Positions 1-9,051 of a stretch of 64,000 nt of DNA are shown one piece after another; positions within the stretch are counted from its first letter, which is position 1; the number at the start of each line of letters is the position of its first letter. Location: contig NZ_FNDR01000003.1 in the NCBI RefSeq assembly GCF_900099805.1, positions 310,001 to 374,000 on the forward strand, written 5' to 3'. The notes under the pieces are model-generated. The model ran no database searches. It was not told the origin of the DNA and saw only the letters and a program-made list of their open reading frames with translations. Made by a program: the position numbers and the translations under genes. The DNA comes from Variovorax sp. OV700. GTDB lineage: Bacteria; Pseudomonadota; Gammaproteobacteria; Burkholderiales; Burkholderiaceae_C.

Positions 1-477
1 GAAACCAACCAGATCGCAACGTCGCCTGAACGGGCCGCTTTGCACCCACAGCTCACGCACTACCAGAAATTCGTTCTCAGTCGGATTCTTGAAGTCAATG
101 ACACTGACATGCACGTCCTCCGCCGCATTCCCTGTAGGTGACTTCAAGGTGATGCCATCGCGCATCAGCTTCCACTTGGCCTCGTTGTGCTGTAACAGGG
201 TCTTGGTGGGGTCTGCATCAAGAAGCTGATCGCGCGCGATGATCAGCTTGGAGCGGCCGGTGGATGTCGCCGTCAACTTCGGGTTCAGCTTGGCAAGTGC
301 GGCATCCAGCTCTCGAATCAGCACAACTTCGGTGGCATCTTTGCGGCCAAGCAGTGATGTCGGGCCAAAGGTCTCGGCATTGAAGGCATAGACCGAGCGC
401 CAATCTAGGTTGTCCTCGAACAGCTTGGCTGCGGGTTCCTGGACATTGTTGTCTTCTGAGTAGACGGCGCTCGCCAT
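1..477 (-). CDS. hsdR: Type I restriction endonuclease subunit R, N-terminal part (runs off the left edge)
   Basis: HsdR is the motor and nuclease subunit of type I restriction complexes. Only the first 159 codons are in the window; the reading frame is open to base 1. The start is the ATG at 477, preceded by an AGAGGG ribosome site. The translated piece (MASAVYSEDNNVQEPAAKLF...) contains LIRELDAALAKLNP and VIDFKNPTENEF, the latter matching the PD-(D/E)XK nuclease core found near the N terminus of HsdR. It lies 21 bases downstream of hsdS on the same strand, so it is the last visible gene of the ietA-ietS-hsdM-hsdS-hsdR operon. The helicase domains are outside the window, so intactness cannot be judged. 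Confidence 0.85.
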   Translation of the reverse strand, partial: MASAVYSEDNNVQEPAAKLFEDNLDWRSVYAFNAETFGPTSLLGRKDATEVVLIRELDAALAKLNPKLTATSTGRSKLIIARDQLLDADPTKTLLQHNEAKWKLMRDGITLKSPTGNAAEDVHVSVIDFKNPTENEFLVVRELWVQSGPFRRRCDLVGF

Positions 478-498
478 ATTTTCCCTCTCTTCTATCGG

Positions 499-1707
499 TC
501 AAACAGCAAGCGCGCCCGACATTATTTTCGGAAGCAACGCGTTGCGTGCCTCGGTCAAATGTGCATTCTGAAGAATTAACTTGCTTCGCAGCTCAAGTAT
601 AGGCAGACACCTCTCATCAAAGCTTTGAAGAACCTCCGAGCTTGGGCATAGCAGTGGTGCTTCCTCAAAGTCCTTCCCACTCACTGCAGGGTAGGCAGCA
701 CCGGTGGCTCGGTTTGTCAGATATGCGACGAACTCATCAGACGTTGTCGCAAAGTAAAGGTACGAAAATGGAATGCCGCTCGCAGTGAGGACGGCAAACC
801 CCGTTGAAACAACCACATCCTCGCCAGGTTCCCAAAGAAGTGCATAAGAGCGTCGATTGGGGCGAACGCACGACCAGATCACATCACCATGCTGTACCAG
901 GCGGCGGGCACGACCAGGTGCATCGACGTAGGGCATCTTCGTTGCCCCCAATACGACACCCGTCTCAACAGATGCAATATCAACGTACCGAATTTCTTCC
1001 GGTTTGTCCTTTGCGCCGAGGCTAGCCCTATTGACTTCCGCCATCTCTGCTAGTGGTTGAGTTCGCCAGCCTTGAGGAAGTCCAGATGACATTCCGATGG
1101 AATGACCGGGATAGCGAAAGCTTACGAACCACTCACGATAAAGCAGGCGAGCAGACTCTTCCAGCAAGCAGATGCGTGCCTGGTTGGTTTCGATAAGATC
1201 GTCATACGCTGCCAGCAACCCGCCAATTGCCTGTTGGGTCACAAGCGGGGGGCATGGAATCTCCAGGTGTTCGGCATCGCCAACCTTGATATGAGGCACA
1301 GTGGCGCCGAAGCTTAAGCCTCGCAACTTGTTTTGTACTTGCGGGCTTTGCAGAGCAAAGGCAAGGTAGTTCCAGTCCAGCAAGGCTGGGTCCGGACGAT
1401 ACTGAAAAAGACGCTGGCCGAGAAAAATCTGTTCTGACTCGGCGAAGGTGCAACGCCCAACTTCACCGACTGGTGCCTCTCGGGTCAAGATCACATCACC
1501 AAACAGTGGCCTTGATCGTCGAGTCCACTGCTCATAAGTGTTCTCTGAGACGTATCGAACGATCTTGGTGTCGATAAAACCTCGCTTGACGTTCGTCGTT
1601 CGGATCATCTTGAAGGACGTTGGCCCTTCGACAATGGGAGCGGTCTTGTTCACGCAATCCACCGCAAGCAGGCACAACTCCGACAGGCGCTTCAATGGCC
1701 AATTCAT
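499..1707 (-). CDS. hsdS: Type I restriction-modification specificity subunit S
   Basis: HsdS recognises the bipartite DNA target for the HsdM/HsdR complex. The 402-residue product is a normal length and has the usual two target-recognition halves, each followed by a helical spacer: roughly residues 1-190, ending with LAAYDDLIETNQARI and REWFVSFRYPG, and residues 205-400, ending with RNALLPKIMSGAL. The phrases GDVILTREAPVGEVG and GDVIWSCVRPNRRS mark equivalent positions in the two halves. Its ATG overlaps the hsdM stop by 4 bases (ATGA), implying translational coupling. The DNA target cannot be predicted from the sequence alone. Confidence 0.93.
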   Translation of the reverse strand: MNWPLKRLSELCLLAVDCVNKTAPIVEGPTSFKMIRTTNVKRGFIDTKIVRYVSENTYEQWTRRSRPLFGDVILTREAPVGEVGRCTFAESEQIFLGQRLFQYRPDPALLDWNYLAFALQSPQVQNKLRGLSFGATVPHIKVGDAEHLEIPCPPLVTQQAIGGLLAAYDDLIETNQARICLLEESARLLYREWFVSFRYPGHSIGMSSGLPQGWRTQPLAEMAEVNRASLGAKDKPEEIRYVDIASVETGVVLGATKMPYVDAPGRARRLVQHGDVIWSCVRPNRRSYALLWEPGEDVVVSTGFAVLTASGIPFSYLYFATTSDEFVAYLTNRATGAAYPAVSGKDFEEAPLLCPSSEVLQSFDERCLPILELRSKLILQNAHLTEARNALLPKIMSGALAV

Positions 1708-3962
1708 TCAAGGAGCTCCGAAATACCTGCTTGGATGGCCGCTGCCAGGACGAAAGCCTTGTCGTTCAACTCCGCGAGCTCGCTGTGGATCTCCCGCATG
1801 CGGCCAACAAATTTCACACCATCATCATCGTCTTGCATCCCAGCTGCAGCGCCCACATACCGTCCCGGTGTCAACGAATAGTCGTTGTATTTGATGTCAT
1901 TGCGGCTCACCGCCTTGCACAGACCGGAGACGTCTTCGTATTTGCCCGATGGAAATCGGCTCAGCAGCCAATGGGTCTGAGCGATGAAATAGGTTGCCCG
2001 CTTGATCGCCTCCATGCCAAGATCACGTACCGTGGGCTTCTCGCGCTTCTTGACATCGCGGGGCAGCAATGCCTTCTTGGCCTCACGCACGGCATCGCTA
2101 TCAAAGACCGTCCATTGACGGGCGCGCAGCGCCTTTTCGGCGAAGTCCAACAGCTTCAGCCATGCCTTGTGCTGTCCTTCCAAGGCAGCCGATCCGGCCT
2201 TCAAGGCAGGACCGATTGCGTCGACTTTGTCTTGCAGAGCCTTGCGCTGGTCAAAAGTGCTCTGCTCTGAGAGCGGTGCCAATGCCTTCAGAACCGCGCT
2301 GGCTTCACGCAGCACAACGTTCAAGGCTTGACGCCAGCCGTGAGCTTGCTCGTCTACCTTGTGGACTTCGGCGCGATACGCTTGGAGCAATTCGTTAGTG
2401 AGGCCATGGTCTTCACCCAGCTTCTCACGCACCGCTGCAATGGCCGCGTCGTCTACGGCAGTCTGCGCAAAGTTGCGAAGCGCCCTGGCTAGTGCGGAGA
2501 CCTGTTGCTCATCGTTCGCAAGACGCTCCGCCAACTGGGAGAGATGGTGCACCAATTGGGCTTGGTACGAGGCCAAAAGCGCAACGAACTTCTCCTGTTC
2601 CCCCCGGTACAACCATGTGATGGCCGTCAGATTGGTAAGCTGTTCGTCGGTGAAGACATGGGAGCGCGCCGACACCACGGTGTAGACATTGCGTGCGTCG
2701 ATCATCAGCACGGTGTCCCGCAAGTTGTCGGGCTTGCCCTTGTCGAAGAACCACAGCGCGCACGGCAAGCTGCGGGTGTAGAAGAACTTCGGCCCGATGG
2801 ACATCATCACGTCCACATGACCAGTCTCCACCAGCTTCTGACGAATTTCCTTGTCCTTGTTGCCGGCATCCGAGGCACTGGACGCCATGACGAACCCGGC
2901 ACGTCCGCTGTCGTTCAAATAGCTATAGAAATATTGAAGCCAGAGGCTGTTGGCGTTAGAGATGGTTTCGCCGTCGCCGTTGTTCTTGCCTTTGGTCTTC
3001 GTCGCCACACCTGGCAAGCCAAATGGCAACCTGCCAGTTTGCTTCTCACAGACCTGGTTTTTGACCTTGGCGACCTGAACGCCATCCACGTTGAATGGCG
3101 GGTTCGCCATCACGAAATCGCAGGCGCCCAGCAACTGATGGTGGTCTTCGTAAAAGGTGTTGCCGATGCGGATGTTGCCTTCCAGCCCGTGCACCGCCAA
3201 GTTCATGCGAGCAAGCTTGCTGTTCAGGTCAGCTTTTTCTTGCCCGTAGAACGTGATGTCCACATCGTTGGTGCTCTTGTGTCGCACTTCCTCGATGAAA
3301 TGGCCGGTCTGGACAAACATGCCCGCCGAGCCGCAGGCTGGGTCGAGCACCACGCCGTGGTCCGGCTCGATCACATTGACGATCATGCGAACCAGACTCG
3401 GTGGCGTAAAGAACTCTCCGCCCTCTTGCGCACCGCTCTGCGCAAACTGATTCAGGAAGTATTCGTAGATGCGGCCAAACACGTCGCCCGTGGCGGTCTG
3501 TAAGGCAGGGCGGTTAAAAATCTTCAGCAGCTCGGCCAGCAGGTCTTGCTCAAGCCCGAGGTAGTCCTTGGGCAGCGCGCCCTCAAGTAGCTTTTGGCCC
3601 TTCTGATCGGTCACCGAGTCTTCGATAGCGATCATCGCGTCGCGGATGGCTTCGCCCACATTGGTGCCCGCGGGCAGCGCAGCTAGGTAGTCGTAGCGAG
3701 CAGTCTCGGGCAGATAGATGGCGGCCTTGCCTTGAAAGCCCAGCTTGATGCGATCTTCTCTCAGTGCGCCAGTCGCGCGGGCAGGAACTGCCTTTTCAAC
3801 ATCGGGGAGCAGCGCGTGGAAGCGAGTGGTCGCGTGACGCAGAAAGATCAAGCCCAGCACGGGCATCGAATACTCACTGGCGGTCAACTTGGAGTTGGCG
3901 CGAAGCTGGTCAGCGGCCTCCCACAGGTCGTCTTCCAGCAGCTTCAGTTCTTGGTAATCCAT
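1704..3962 (-). CDS. hsdM: Type I restriction-modification DNA methyltransferase subunit M
   Basis: N6-adenine methyltransferase subunit that, with HsdS, methylates the target and licenses restriction by HsdR. Visible motifs are the N-terminal helical HsdM domain (residues 1-150), the SAM-binding motif I DPACGSAGMF near residue 207, and the catalytic NPPF at residues 287-290. The protein is 752 residues, longer than classic ~520-residue HsdM; the extra C-terminal part (about 470-752) is helical and charged, and a long C-terminal form is known in some type I families. The start chosen is ATG 3962; a TTG lies just before it. It begins 11 bases after the ietS stop, so it appears to be cotranscribed with ietAS. 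Confidence 0.93.
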   Translation of the reverse strand: MDYQELKLLEDDLWEAADQLRANSKLTASEYSMPVLGLIFLRHATTRFHALLPDVEKAVPARATGALREDRIKLGFQGKAAIYLPETARYDYLAALPAGTNVGEAIRDAMIAIEDSVTDQKGQKLLEGALPKDYLGLEQDLLAELLKIFNRPALQTATGDVFGRIYEYFLNQFAQSGAQEGGEFFTPPSLVRMIVNVIEPDHGVVLDPACGSAGMFVQTGHFIEEVRHKSTNDVDITFYGQEKADLNSKLARMNLAVHGLEGNIRIGNTFYEDHHQLLGACDFVMANPPFNVDGVQVAKVKNQVCEKQTGRLPFGLPGVATKTKGKNNGDGETISNANSLWLQYFYSYLNDSGRAGFVMASSASDAGNKDKEIRQKLVETGHVDVMMSIGPKFFYTRSLPCALWFFDKGKPDNLRDTVLMIDARNVYTVVSARSHVFTDEQLTNLTAITWLYRGEQEKFVALLASYQAQLVHHLSQLAERLANDEQQVSALARALRNFAQTAVDDAAIAAVREKLGEDHGLTNELLQAYRAEVHKVDEQAHGWRQALNVVLREASAVLKALAPLSEQSTFDQRKALQDKVDAIGPALKAGSAALEGQHKAWLKLLDFAEKALRARQWTVFDSDAVREAKKALLPRDVKKREKPTVRDLGMEAIKRATYFIAQTHWLLSRFPSGKYEDVSGLCKAVSRNDIKYNDYSLTPGRYVGAAAGMQDDDDGVKFVGRMREIHSELAELNDKAFVLAAAIQAGISELLE

Positions 3963-3972
3963 CAAAAGGCAA

Positions 3973-6516
3973 TCAGGTGTTCACGACAACAGGCACTGCG
4001 ACTTGCGTGGCGACCTGTTGAGCAATAGGTGTGTAGAGGTCCACGTTCGTCTCTGGAGTGCGAATGGACACGATAAGGCTGTAGCGTGCAGGCAGGTCGT
4101 AGCGTTCCTGCGCTTGACGGGTGCGCCACCAGCCCTTAGCCGGATACACCGCAATGAAGCCCCGGCTCGCCAGCTCGGCGGCGGTGCCTTGCCAGATGTC
4201 CTGATGCAACGATCCTCGATGACGCTGCCGATCCCCCAAAATCCAGTTTGGATCTTTGGGGTCAATTGGGTCGCCATCGTCCTCACGTTCGGCGGCCGCA
4301 TTGATACGAGCCACAAAGTCTTCGGTTGTTGCGTCCAGCGGGCGTTGAACATCAAAGCGAAGGCGGTGGGACGGGTAGTGGAACCTAGACGAAGTGCCGC
4401 GAGCTGAAGGATTCGGCTCGATGAAATAGGACAAGGTAATGCGCAGCTCTACCTTGGTGCCAGGAGCTAGTGCCTGCAACTGTTCCTTCGGCCAGGGCAG
4501 CGAGTGAAGATTCATGTCTTTACTGACGACGCCCTTGCCTTTGACCTTCTGGTACGGGTGCACTTGATCTTCAAGCACCAAAGTCAGCGAGTTGCCCGCG
4601 CTCCAAAGTGCTCTATCCAATTGCGGAGCACCCCAGCCGCAATGCCGAATCAAGCTCACGTGGTCGGTCTTTGTGGCTGGCCTGTTGGTCGGCAAGTAGG
4701 CTGCCCGCATTGCGTCCGTCCATTCAGCTGAATGCACGATCAGCCCACGGATGGTCTCAGGGCGGAGAGCGGGGTATGCCGCCATCAGTTGCCCAGCCAG
4801 GCGAGCGCCCAGCGCGGAGGCAGCACTGGTTGCATTGGTCGTTGCAAACAGGCGTTCAATCGGCAGGTTGTTGGTCGTAAGTAGATGAAGACTAGGAATA
4901 CCCACGGCGCCCAATGCATCCTTGCCAGCATTGCCGCCTTCGAAGACTACTTCGGGCTTCAGCGGCCAAGCCGTACTCCAGGCTGCCGATGTACTGGTGT
5001 ATGGACTCAGCCCACCTTCGGGCGCAATAGAGGCAAGGCCCTGGGCATCCGCTTCAGTGATGAGGACCTTTTTTGTATAGGCTCCAACCGTCAGAGCATT
5101 CCATGCTTGGCCGGGGTCTCGGATGCCGTTGGTGCTCAAGCTGGCAGGGTAGGTACTCAATGAGTGTTGATCTTCGGTATTGCCTGCGCACAATACAAAC
5201 AATCGAGGAAACTGCCCGTCGCCATCGTAGTCAGCGGCGAGACGGTCCACGGTCGAAGACCACGCGGACGGGCGGCCACGATCACGGTCGTCACTGGAGG
5301 TGACTGCGGAGGTGAAAACCCGTGGTCGCGCGGGCGCAGCAACTTCGGGGCGGGCTACGGCCTCCGCAAAAAGGTATCCATGATGCTTGGCATCGCCGCC
5401 GTTGGCACCCTGCTCGGGAGTTAGCTTTACCGACTCCAAGCGATGATGGACCACAACCGGGTCACCAGATGACAGCGCATTTGACAGGTCGCCCAGCGCC
5501 GCGAGGCCAGCCAGGCCGGAGCCGTGATTTGCGGTGTCGTCCACACCCCAAGTAGGGTCGACCGTGTGCAGGTCTGCGATAGCAAGAAAAGGGGCTAGCA
5601 GTGGGTGCCCTCGATTCACACCCGAATCCAAGAGGCAAACACGGGGCGTTACATCGTTTTCCGGTGCCACATTCAAGCGAGCCAACGTTTCATCGACCCA
5701 CTGTTGCTGCTCCGGCGGGGTCATGCTGTCGAAAAACTCGGCGGTTTCCTTGGCGCGGCGAAGTTCGGCTACGCAGTTCAAGGTCATGACAGAGGTTGAG
5801 AGCTGCTGCTGTGACCCGAACATCAGAACGACCGTCCGTTCCGGAAAGTTGATCTGGTGTGCGCTGACCTGGCATTCAGCCAAGGTTGCGAGCTTGTGGA
5901 AATCCTCAACCACCTCGTTCCGGCGGCCACGAACGGGCAACCAAACTTCCCACCAAAACTGCTCAGTCACATCCTGAGGTAGCAACTCGGGTTCATCCGT
6001 CCAGAGTGCGCGGAGTTCTGCACTGCGAATGGATGAGATTGCGTTGAGCAACGTGCCATGGTCGATCAGGTCACCCTTCTTGTTTGTCTTGGCAGCCAGA
6101 TACTCGGCAACGTATTTTTCGAAGTGGTCAAGTTTGCCGTCGGGTACATAGACGTTGGCAACCGTCGTATTGCCTTCGGCTCGGACACTCAAGACTTCGA
6201 TCTGCTGTCCTGGGTCGCGATTGCGTTCATCTCCGAGGCTCTCAAATGCGAGCTCCACATTTGGCATACCGACGAACTGAATTTGCAACCCTAAGCCGCT
6301 CTGAAGTCCTTGCTCTTTCTGTACTTCTACCGCTTGCTGAGCAACCGGCCTGAGCGCCTGCAATTGGGCTTGAAGCCCGGCGCCATGCTGGGCTCGGTCA
6401 GGTTTGGGCACTTCGGCCGAACTTCCGCCACCGGCTGACGGAGCCGTGAATGGCTGTGCCTTGGATGTTTTCGTCAGTACAAGGTGGGGGCGCTTATCTT
6501 GAGCTTGTTCCGGCAT
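3973..6516 (-). CDS. ietS: Subtilisin-like serine protease, IetS-type partner of an AAA ATPase
   Basis: 847-residue S8-family protease. The catalytic triad is visible as Asp297 (CLLDSGVNRGHP), His331 (NHGSGLAG) and Ser564 (NATSAASALGARLAG), with the oxyanion Asn in VLCAGNTED near residue 446. There is no signal peptide, so it probably acts in the cytoplasm. Pairs of an AAA ATPase and a subtilase are known as IetAS, first described as a plasmid exclusion/toxin-antitoxin pair in Agrobacterium and later listed among anti-phage systems. Here ietS overlaps the upstream ietA by 23 bases and is followed 10 bases later by hsdM. The family call rests on gene pairing and motifs; the target protein is unknown. 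Confidence 0.85.
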   Translation of the reverse strand: MPEQAQDKRPHLVLTKTSKAQPFTAPSAGGGSSAEVPKPDRAQHGAGLQAQLQALRPVAQQAVEVQKEQGLQSGLGLQIQFVGMPNVELAFESLGDERNRDPGQQIEVLSVRAEGNTTVANVYVPDGKLDHFEKYVAEYLAAKTNKKGDLIDHGTLLNAISSIRSAELRALWTDEPELLPQDVTEQFWWEVWLPVRGRRNEVVEDFHKLATLAECQVSAHQINFPERTVVLMFGSQQQLSTSVMTLNCVAELRRAKETAEFFDSMTPPEQQQWVDETLARLNVAPENDVTPRVCLLDSGVNRGHPLLAPFLAIADLHTVDPTWGVDDTANHGSGLAGLAALGDLSNALSSGDPVVVHHRLESVKLTPEQGANGGDAKHHGYLFAEAVARPEVAAPARPRVFTSAVTSSDDRDRGRPSAWSSTVDRLAADYDGDGQFPRLFVLCAGNTEDQHSLSTYPASLSTNGIRDPGQAWNALTVGAYTKKVLITEADAQGLASIAPEGGLSPYTSTSAAWSTAWPLKPEVVFEGGNAGKDALGAVGIPSLHLLTTNNLPIERLFATTNATSAASALGARLAGQLMAAYPALRPETIRGLIVHSAEWTDAMRAAYLPTNRPATKTDHVSLIRHCGWGAPQLDRALWSAGNSLTLVLEDQVHPYQKVKGKGVVSKDMNLHSLPWPKEQLQALAPGTKVELRITLSYFIEPNPSARGTSSRFHYPSHRLRFDVQRPLDATTEDFVARINAAAEREDDGDPIDPKDPNWILGDRQRHRGSLHQDIWQGTAAELASRGFIAVYPAKGWWRTRQAQERYDLPARYSLIVSIRTPETNVDLYTPIAQQVATQVAVPVVVNT

Positions 6517-7546
6517 GGTTTGACGTGTGCTTGTTATTCTGGGTCAACTTTGCACTGATGAGGCGACGCTCCTCTAACGCACGCCCCAACTCGACCCGTT
6601 GCACTTTGGTTTGGTCATGCATGATCGCTTCCTTGATGGACTCGTTCACAGCACGGCAAATTTCCGCGTAGCTCAGCCCCTCTGCCTGCTCAACCAGCCC
6701 GTCTTTCTTGAAAGGCTTGGGGGCAAAGCTCCCCAAACGCGACCGGATCAAATCAAGCGCCTGCGTTGGTGTAGGCAGATGGTATTCCACCACGTCGTCG
6801 AAGCGCCGGAACAAGGCGTTGTCTAGGACTTCGGGATGGTTTGTCGCAGCGATGATGAGACTGTTCGACTGGTCATGCTCAATCATCTGAAGAAAGCTAT
6901 TCAGTACGCGCCGAATCTCGCCTACGTCATTGGCCGCACCGCGCTGCGAACCGATGGCATCGAATTCATCGAAGAAATAGACGCCTCGAAGGTCAGCAAT
7001 GGCATCAAAGACTTGCCGCAGCTTGGCAGCAGTCTCACCCATGAATTTCGTAATCAACGAATCGAGGCGCACCAAAAACAGAGGGATGCCCAATTCACCG
7101 GCCAAGGCGGAAGCCGTCATTGTCTTGCCGGTTCCCGGCGGGCCAACCAGCAGAAGCTTCCGGCGCGGGGACAGCCCGTGCTCTTTGATGCGAGCCAGAA
7201 GGCGTTGCTCTTTGATGATGCGCGCAAGCTGCTTAGCCGCCAAGTCATCCAACACCATGTCACCCAAACGATTGGCTGGATGCGTCACGGTCAGCAGGTT
7301 GGCAAGCTCGCCTCGTGGCTTGTTCGCGCTGTTCAGAGCGCCCGATATGGGTACCAACTTGCCGGAAGCATCTTGACTCAGGCGAGTCTTGCCGGCGTCG
7401 ATCATGTCGCGCAGTTCTTCCGCGAGCTTGCCGTGGCCTAGCTTGGCTTCATGCGCAGCAACTTGCATCGCGACGGAATAGAAGTGTCCGTCATCGCGAC
7501 TGATGTGCGACTTGATGAGAGCCTTGAGTTGTTCCGAGCTTGCCAC
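6494..7546 (-). CDS. ietA: AAA-family ATPase, IetA-type partner of the subtilase
   Basis: 350-residue single-domain AAA ATPase. Walker A is GPPGTGKT (residues 135-142), Walker B is YFFDEFDA (190-197), followed by a sensor-1 stretch IIAATNHPEV and an arginine-finger region ALFRRFDDVVEYHLP. The N-terminal 90 residues (FYSVAMQVAAHEAKLGHGKL) form a short helical domain. The start is a GTG at 7546, preceded by AGGAAAA. It is the first gene of the operon and overlaps ietS by 23 bases. In IetAS pairs the ATPase is thought to control the protease; in the original plasmid system ietA acted as the antitoxin-like partner. Here that role is an inference from homology. Confidence 0.85.
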   Translation of the reverse strand: MASSEQLKALIKSHISRDDGHFYSVAMQVAAHEAKLGHGKLAEELRDMIDAGKTRLSQDASGKLVPISGALNSANKPRGELANLLTVTHPANRLGDMVLDDLAAKQLARIIKEQRLLARIKEHGLSPRRKLLLVGPPGTGKTMTASALAGELGIPLFLVRLDSLITKFMGETAAKLRQVFDAIADLRGVYFFDEFDAIGSQRGAANDVGEIRRVLNSFLQMIEHDQSNSLIIAATNHPEVLDNALFRRFDDVVEYHLPTPTQALDLIRSRLGSFAPKPFKKDGLVEQAEGLSYAEICRAVNESIKEAIMHDQTKVQRVELGRALEERRLISAKLTQNNKHTSNHAGTSSR

Positions 7547-7975
7547 GATGGCGTTTTCCTGGTAGCAGTTTTGCTGAATTTGGTCAAATTTCGACGCTTC
7601 TATTGTCGGCTAAGTTCGAGCATGGGCGGTAGGGAATGAATACCCGGGGCTTTCTAGACACCTCTGAGCCTCAATCCTGAAGCGACAAGAGGAGGAGTAA
7701 TAAGTGAGCAACAAGGTGGCGGATGTTTCGGCCAGGCCTGGCGTTAGCCAGTGCCGGTGGATCAAGACGCAGGGTGCACCAGTCGGTGAGCGTTAGGCGC
7801 AAACATCGCTAGCCAAGAGCCGCGTCCGCTGAGGCCAGACTCAAACGCGTGACCGAGGGGCGCGGTGGTTGGGCCTGCTCGGGTATGCGTGGCCGAGATC
7901 GGTGACGTGTACGGTTAGCTTGGGCCGCAGGCGGGGAAGTATCGATTTCTCGTACTGCTTCGTTGAGAATGCGTC
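7547..7975. other. Divergent intergenic region between ietA and mrr
   Basis: A 429-base gap separating the minus-strand ietAS-hsd operon from the plus-strand mrr gene; it must hold both promoters. Just upstream of ietA lies an AT-rich stretch (7560-7615). The middle (7704-7796) contains a short fragment resembling the helix-turn-helix of an IS3-type transposase OrfA. I see no intact gene, no tRNA and no clear palindromic operator in the rest. Confidence 0.5.
7704..7796 (+). pseudogene. Possible remnant of an IS3-family transposase OrfA helix-turn-helix
   Basis: Thirty codons from a GTG at 7704 read SNKVADVSARPGVSQ then CRWIKTQGAP before a stop. The pattern V-A-D-V-S-A-R-x-G-V-S-Q followed by R-W-I-K resembles the recognition helix of IS3-group OrfA proteins (VAxVAARLGVSxHSLYxWIK), with a few residues deleted between the two parts. 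An AGGAGG-like site precedes it, but nothing recognisable flanks it and no inverted repeats were found. It is best read as a scar of transposition in the island. Confidence 0.4.
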
Positions 7976-8908
7976 ATGGCTGTTCCCACTTACGACAAAT
8001 TCATCGAGCCGGTCCTCCGGTTTCTTGCTGCAAAGCCAAGTGGTGCTTTGGCTCGCGATGCGCATGAAGCGGCGGCGCTGGCACTCGGCGTCTCTGAACC
8101 CGATCGTCAAGAGCGACTTCCAAGTGGAGTGCAACTTGTCTATAAGAATCGGGCTGGCTGGGCTCACGACCGCCTAAAGCGAGCCGGACTTTCTAGCAGT
8201 CCCCGCCGAGGATTCTGGCAGCTTACCGATGAAGGCCGGGCCTTTGTGGCAAAGCATCCGAACACTCTTTTGCCAAAAGAGGTTGAACAGCTGGCAATTG
8301 GATTCATGGATGTTCGCCTTAGGCCGTCGCCGACCGGCGAGTCGCTTGCGTCCCCCTCGTTGCTCCAAGTTCCTTTTGCCGAGTCTGCTGTCGCCAGCCC
8401 TGATGATCGCCTCGGGGAAGCTCTTTCAGAGCTACGTCGATCTGTTGCAGCCGAGCTCTTAGACTCGCTCAGCTCCGTTTCATCCTCTTTCTTCGAGACG
8501 ATCGTTCTCGACCTACTTCACCGAATGGGATACGGCGCCAGCCGTGCAGACATTCAGCGTGTCGGCGGCTCAGGCGATGGGGGCATTGACGGTGTCATTT
8601 CTCTGGATAAGTTGGGTCTGGAGAAAGTCTACGTACAAGCCAAACGCTGGCAGAGCACGGTTGGACGCCCTGAGATCCAAGGCTTCTATGGCGCTTTGGC
8701 CGGTCAGAGGGCCAACAAGGGTGTCTTCATTACCACGTCCGGGTATACCTCGCAAGCCATTGCATTCGCCAATTCGGTTGAACGCATAGTCCTCGTTGAT
8801 GGACCGCGTATGGCTGAATTGATGATCGACCACGAGGTCGGGGTTTCAGCCCGGACGATCAAAGTGCCTAAATTAGACAGTGATTACTTTGACGAGGAAT
8901 CTGTTTAG
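7976..8908 (+). CDS. mrr: Type IV (modification-dependent) restriction endonuclease, Mrr-type
   Basis: 310-residue protein in two parts. Residues 1-95 match the Mrr N-terminal winged-helix domain (FLAAKPSGALARDAHEAAA, then RRGFWQLTDEGRAFV). Residues 165-300 are the PD-(D/E)XK nuclease domain: a helix FFETIVLDLLHRMGYG, then GGSGDGGIDG with catalytic Asp205 and the Gln-Ala-Lys motif (QAKRW, 221-223). Mrr enzymes cut DNA carrying foreign methylation. It is transcribed away from the ietAS-hsd operon and is the island gene nearest the tRNA-Thr. All catalytic residues are present, so it looks functional. Confidence 0.92.
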   Translation: MAVPTYDKFIEPVLRFLAAKPSGALARDAHEAAALALGVSEPDRQERLPSGVQLVYKNRAGWAHDRLKRAGLSSSPRRGFWQLTDEGRAFVAKHPNTLLPKEVEQLAIGFMDVRLRPSPTGESLASPSLLQVPFAESAVASPDDRLGEALSELRRSVAAELLDSLSSVSSSFFETIVLDLLHRMGYGASRADIQRVGGSGDGGIDGVISLDKLGLEKVYVQAKRWQSTVGRPEIQGFYGALAGQRANKGVFITTSGYTSQAIAFANSVERIVLVDGPRMAELMIDHEVGVSARTIKVPKLDSDYFDEESV

Positions 8909-9015
8909 TCGCCCGACGGTAGAAGCCCTAGGTACAAAGTCCGATCGGTGACGAAGTGAAATGGATGACTCGGCGACGTGCTGGTCAGAAGGTCGCTGCA
9001 TCGAGACCAAACGGA

Positions 9016-9049
9016 AAAAGCCCGCTATCTTTTGAATAGCGGGCTTTTA
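9016..9049 (-). terminator. Rho-independent terminator after tRNA-Thr
   Basis: Read on the minus strand, AAAAGCCCGCTATTC and its complement GATAGCGGGC form a stem around a short A-rich loop, followed by TTTTT. It lies 3 bases past the tRNA 3' end and would stop tRNA-Thr transcription before the island. It is symmetric enough to act on the plus strand too. Confidence 0.8.
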
Positions 9050-9051
9050 TT

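Noticed and set aside
218..502. A 94-codon minus-strand frame at the left edge
   Set aside because: It overlaps the hsdR start in another frame; the hsdR frame from 477 has the correct family sequence and stays open to base 1.
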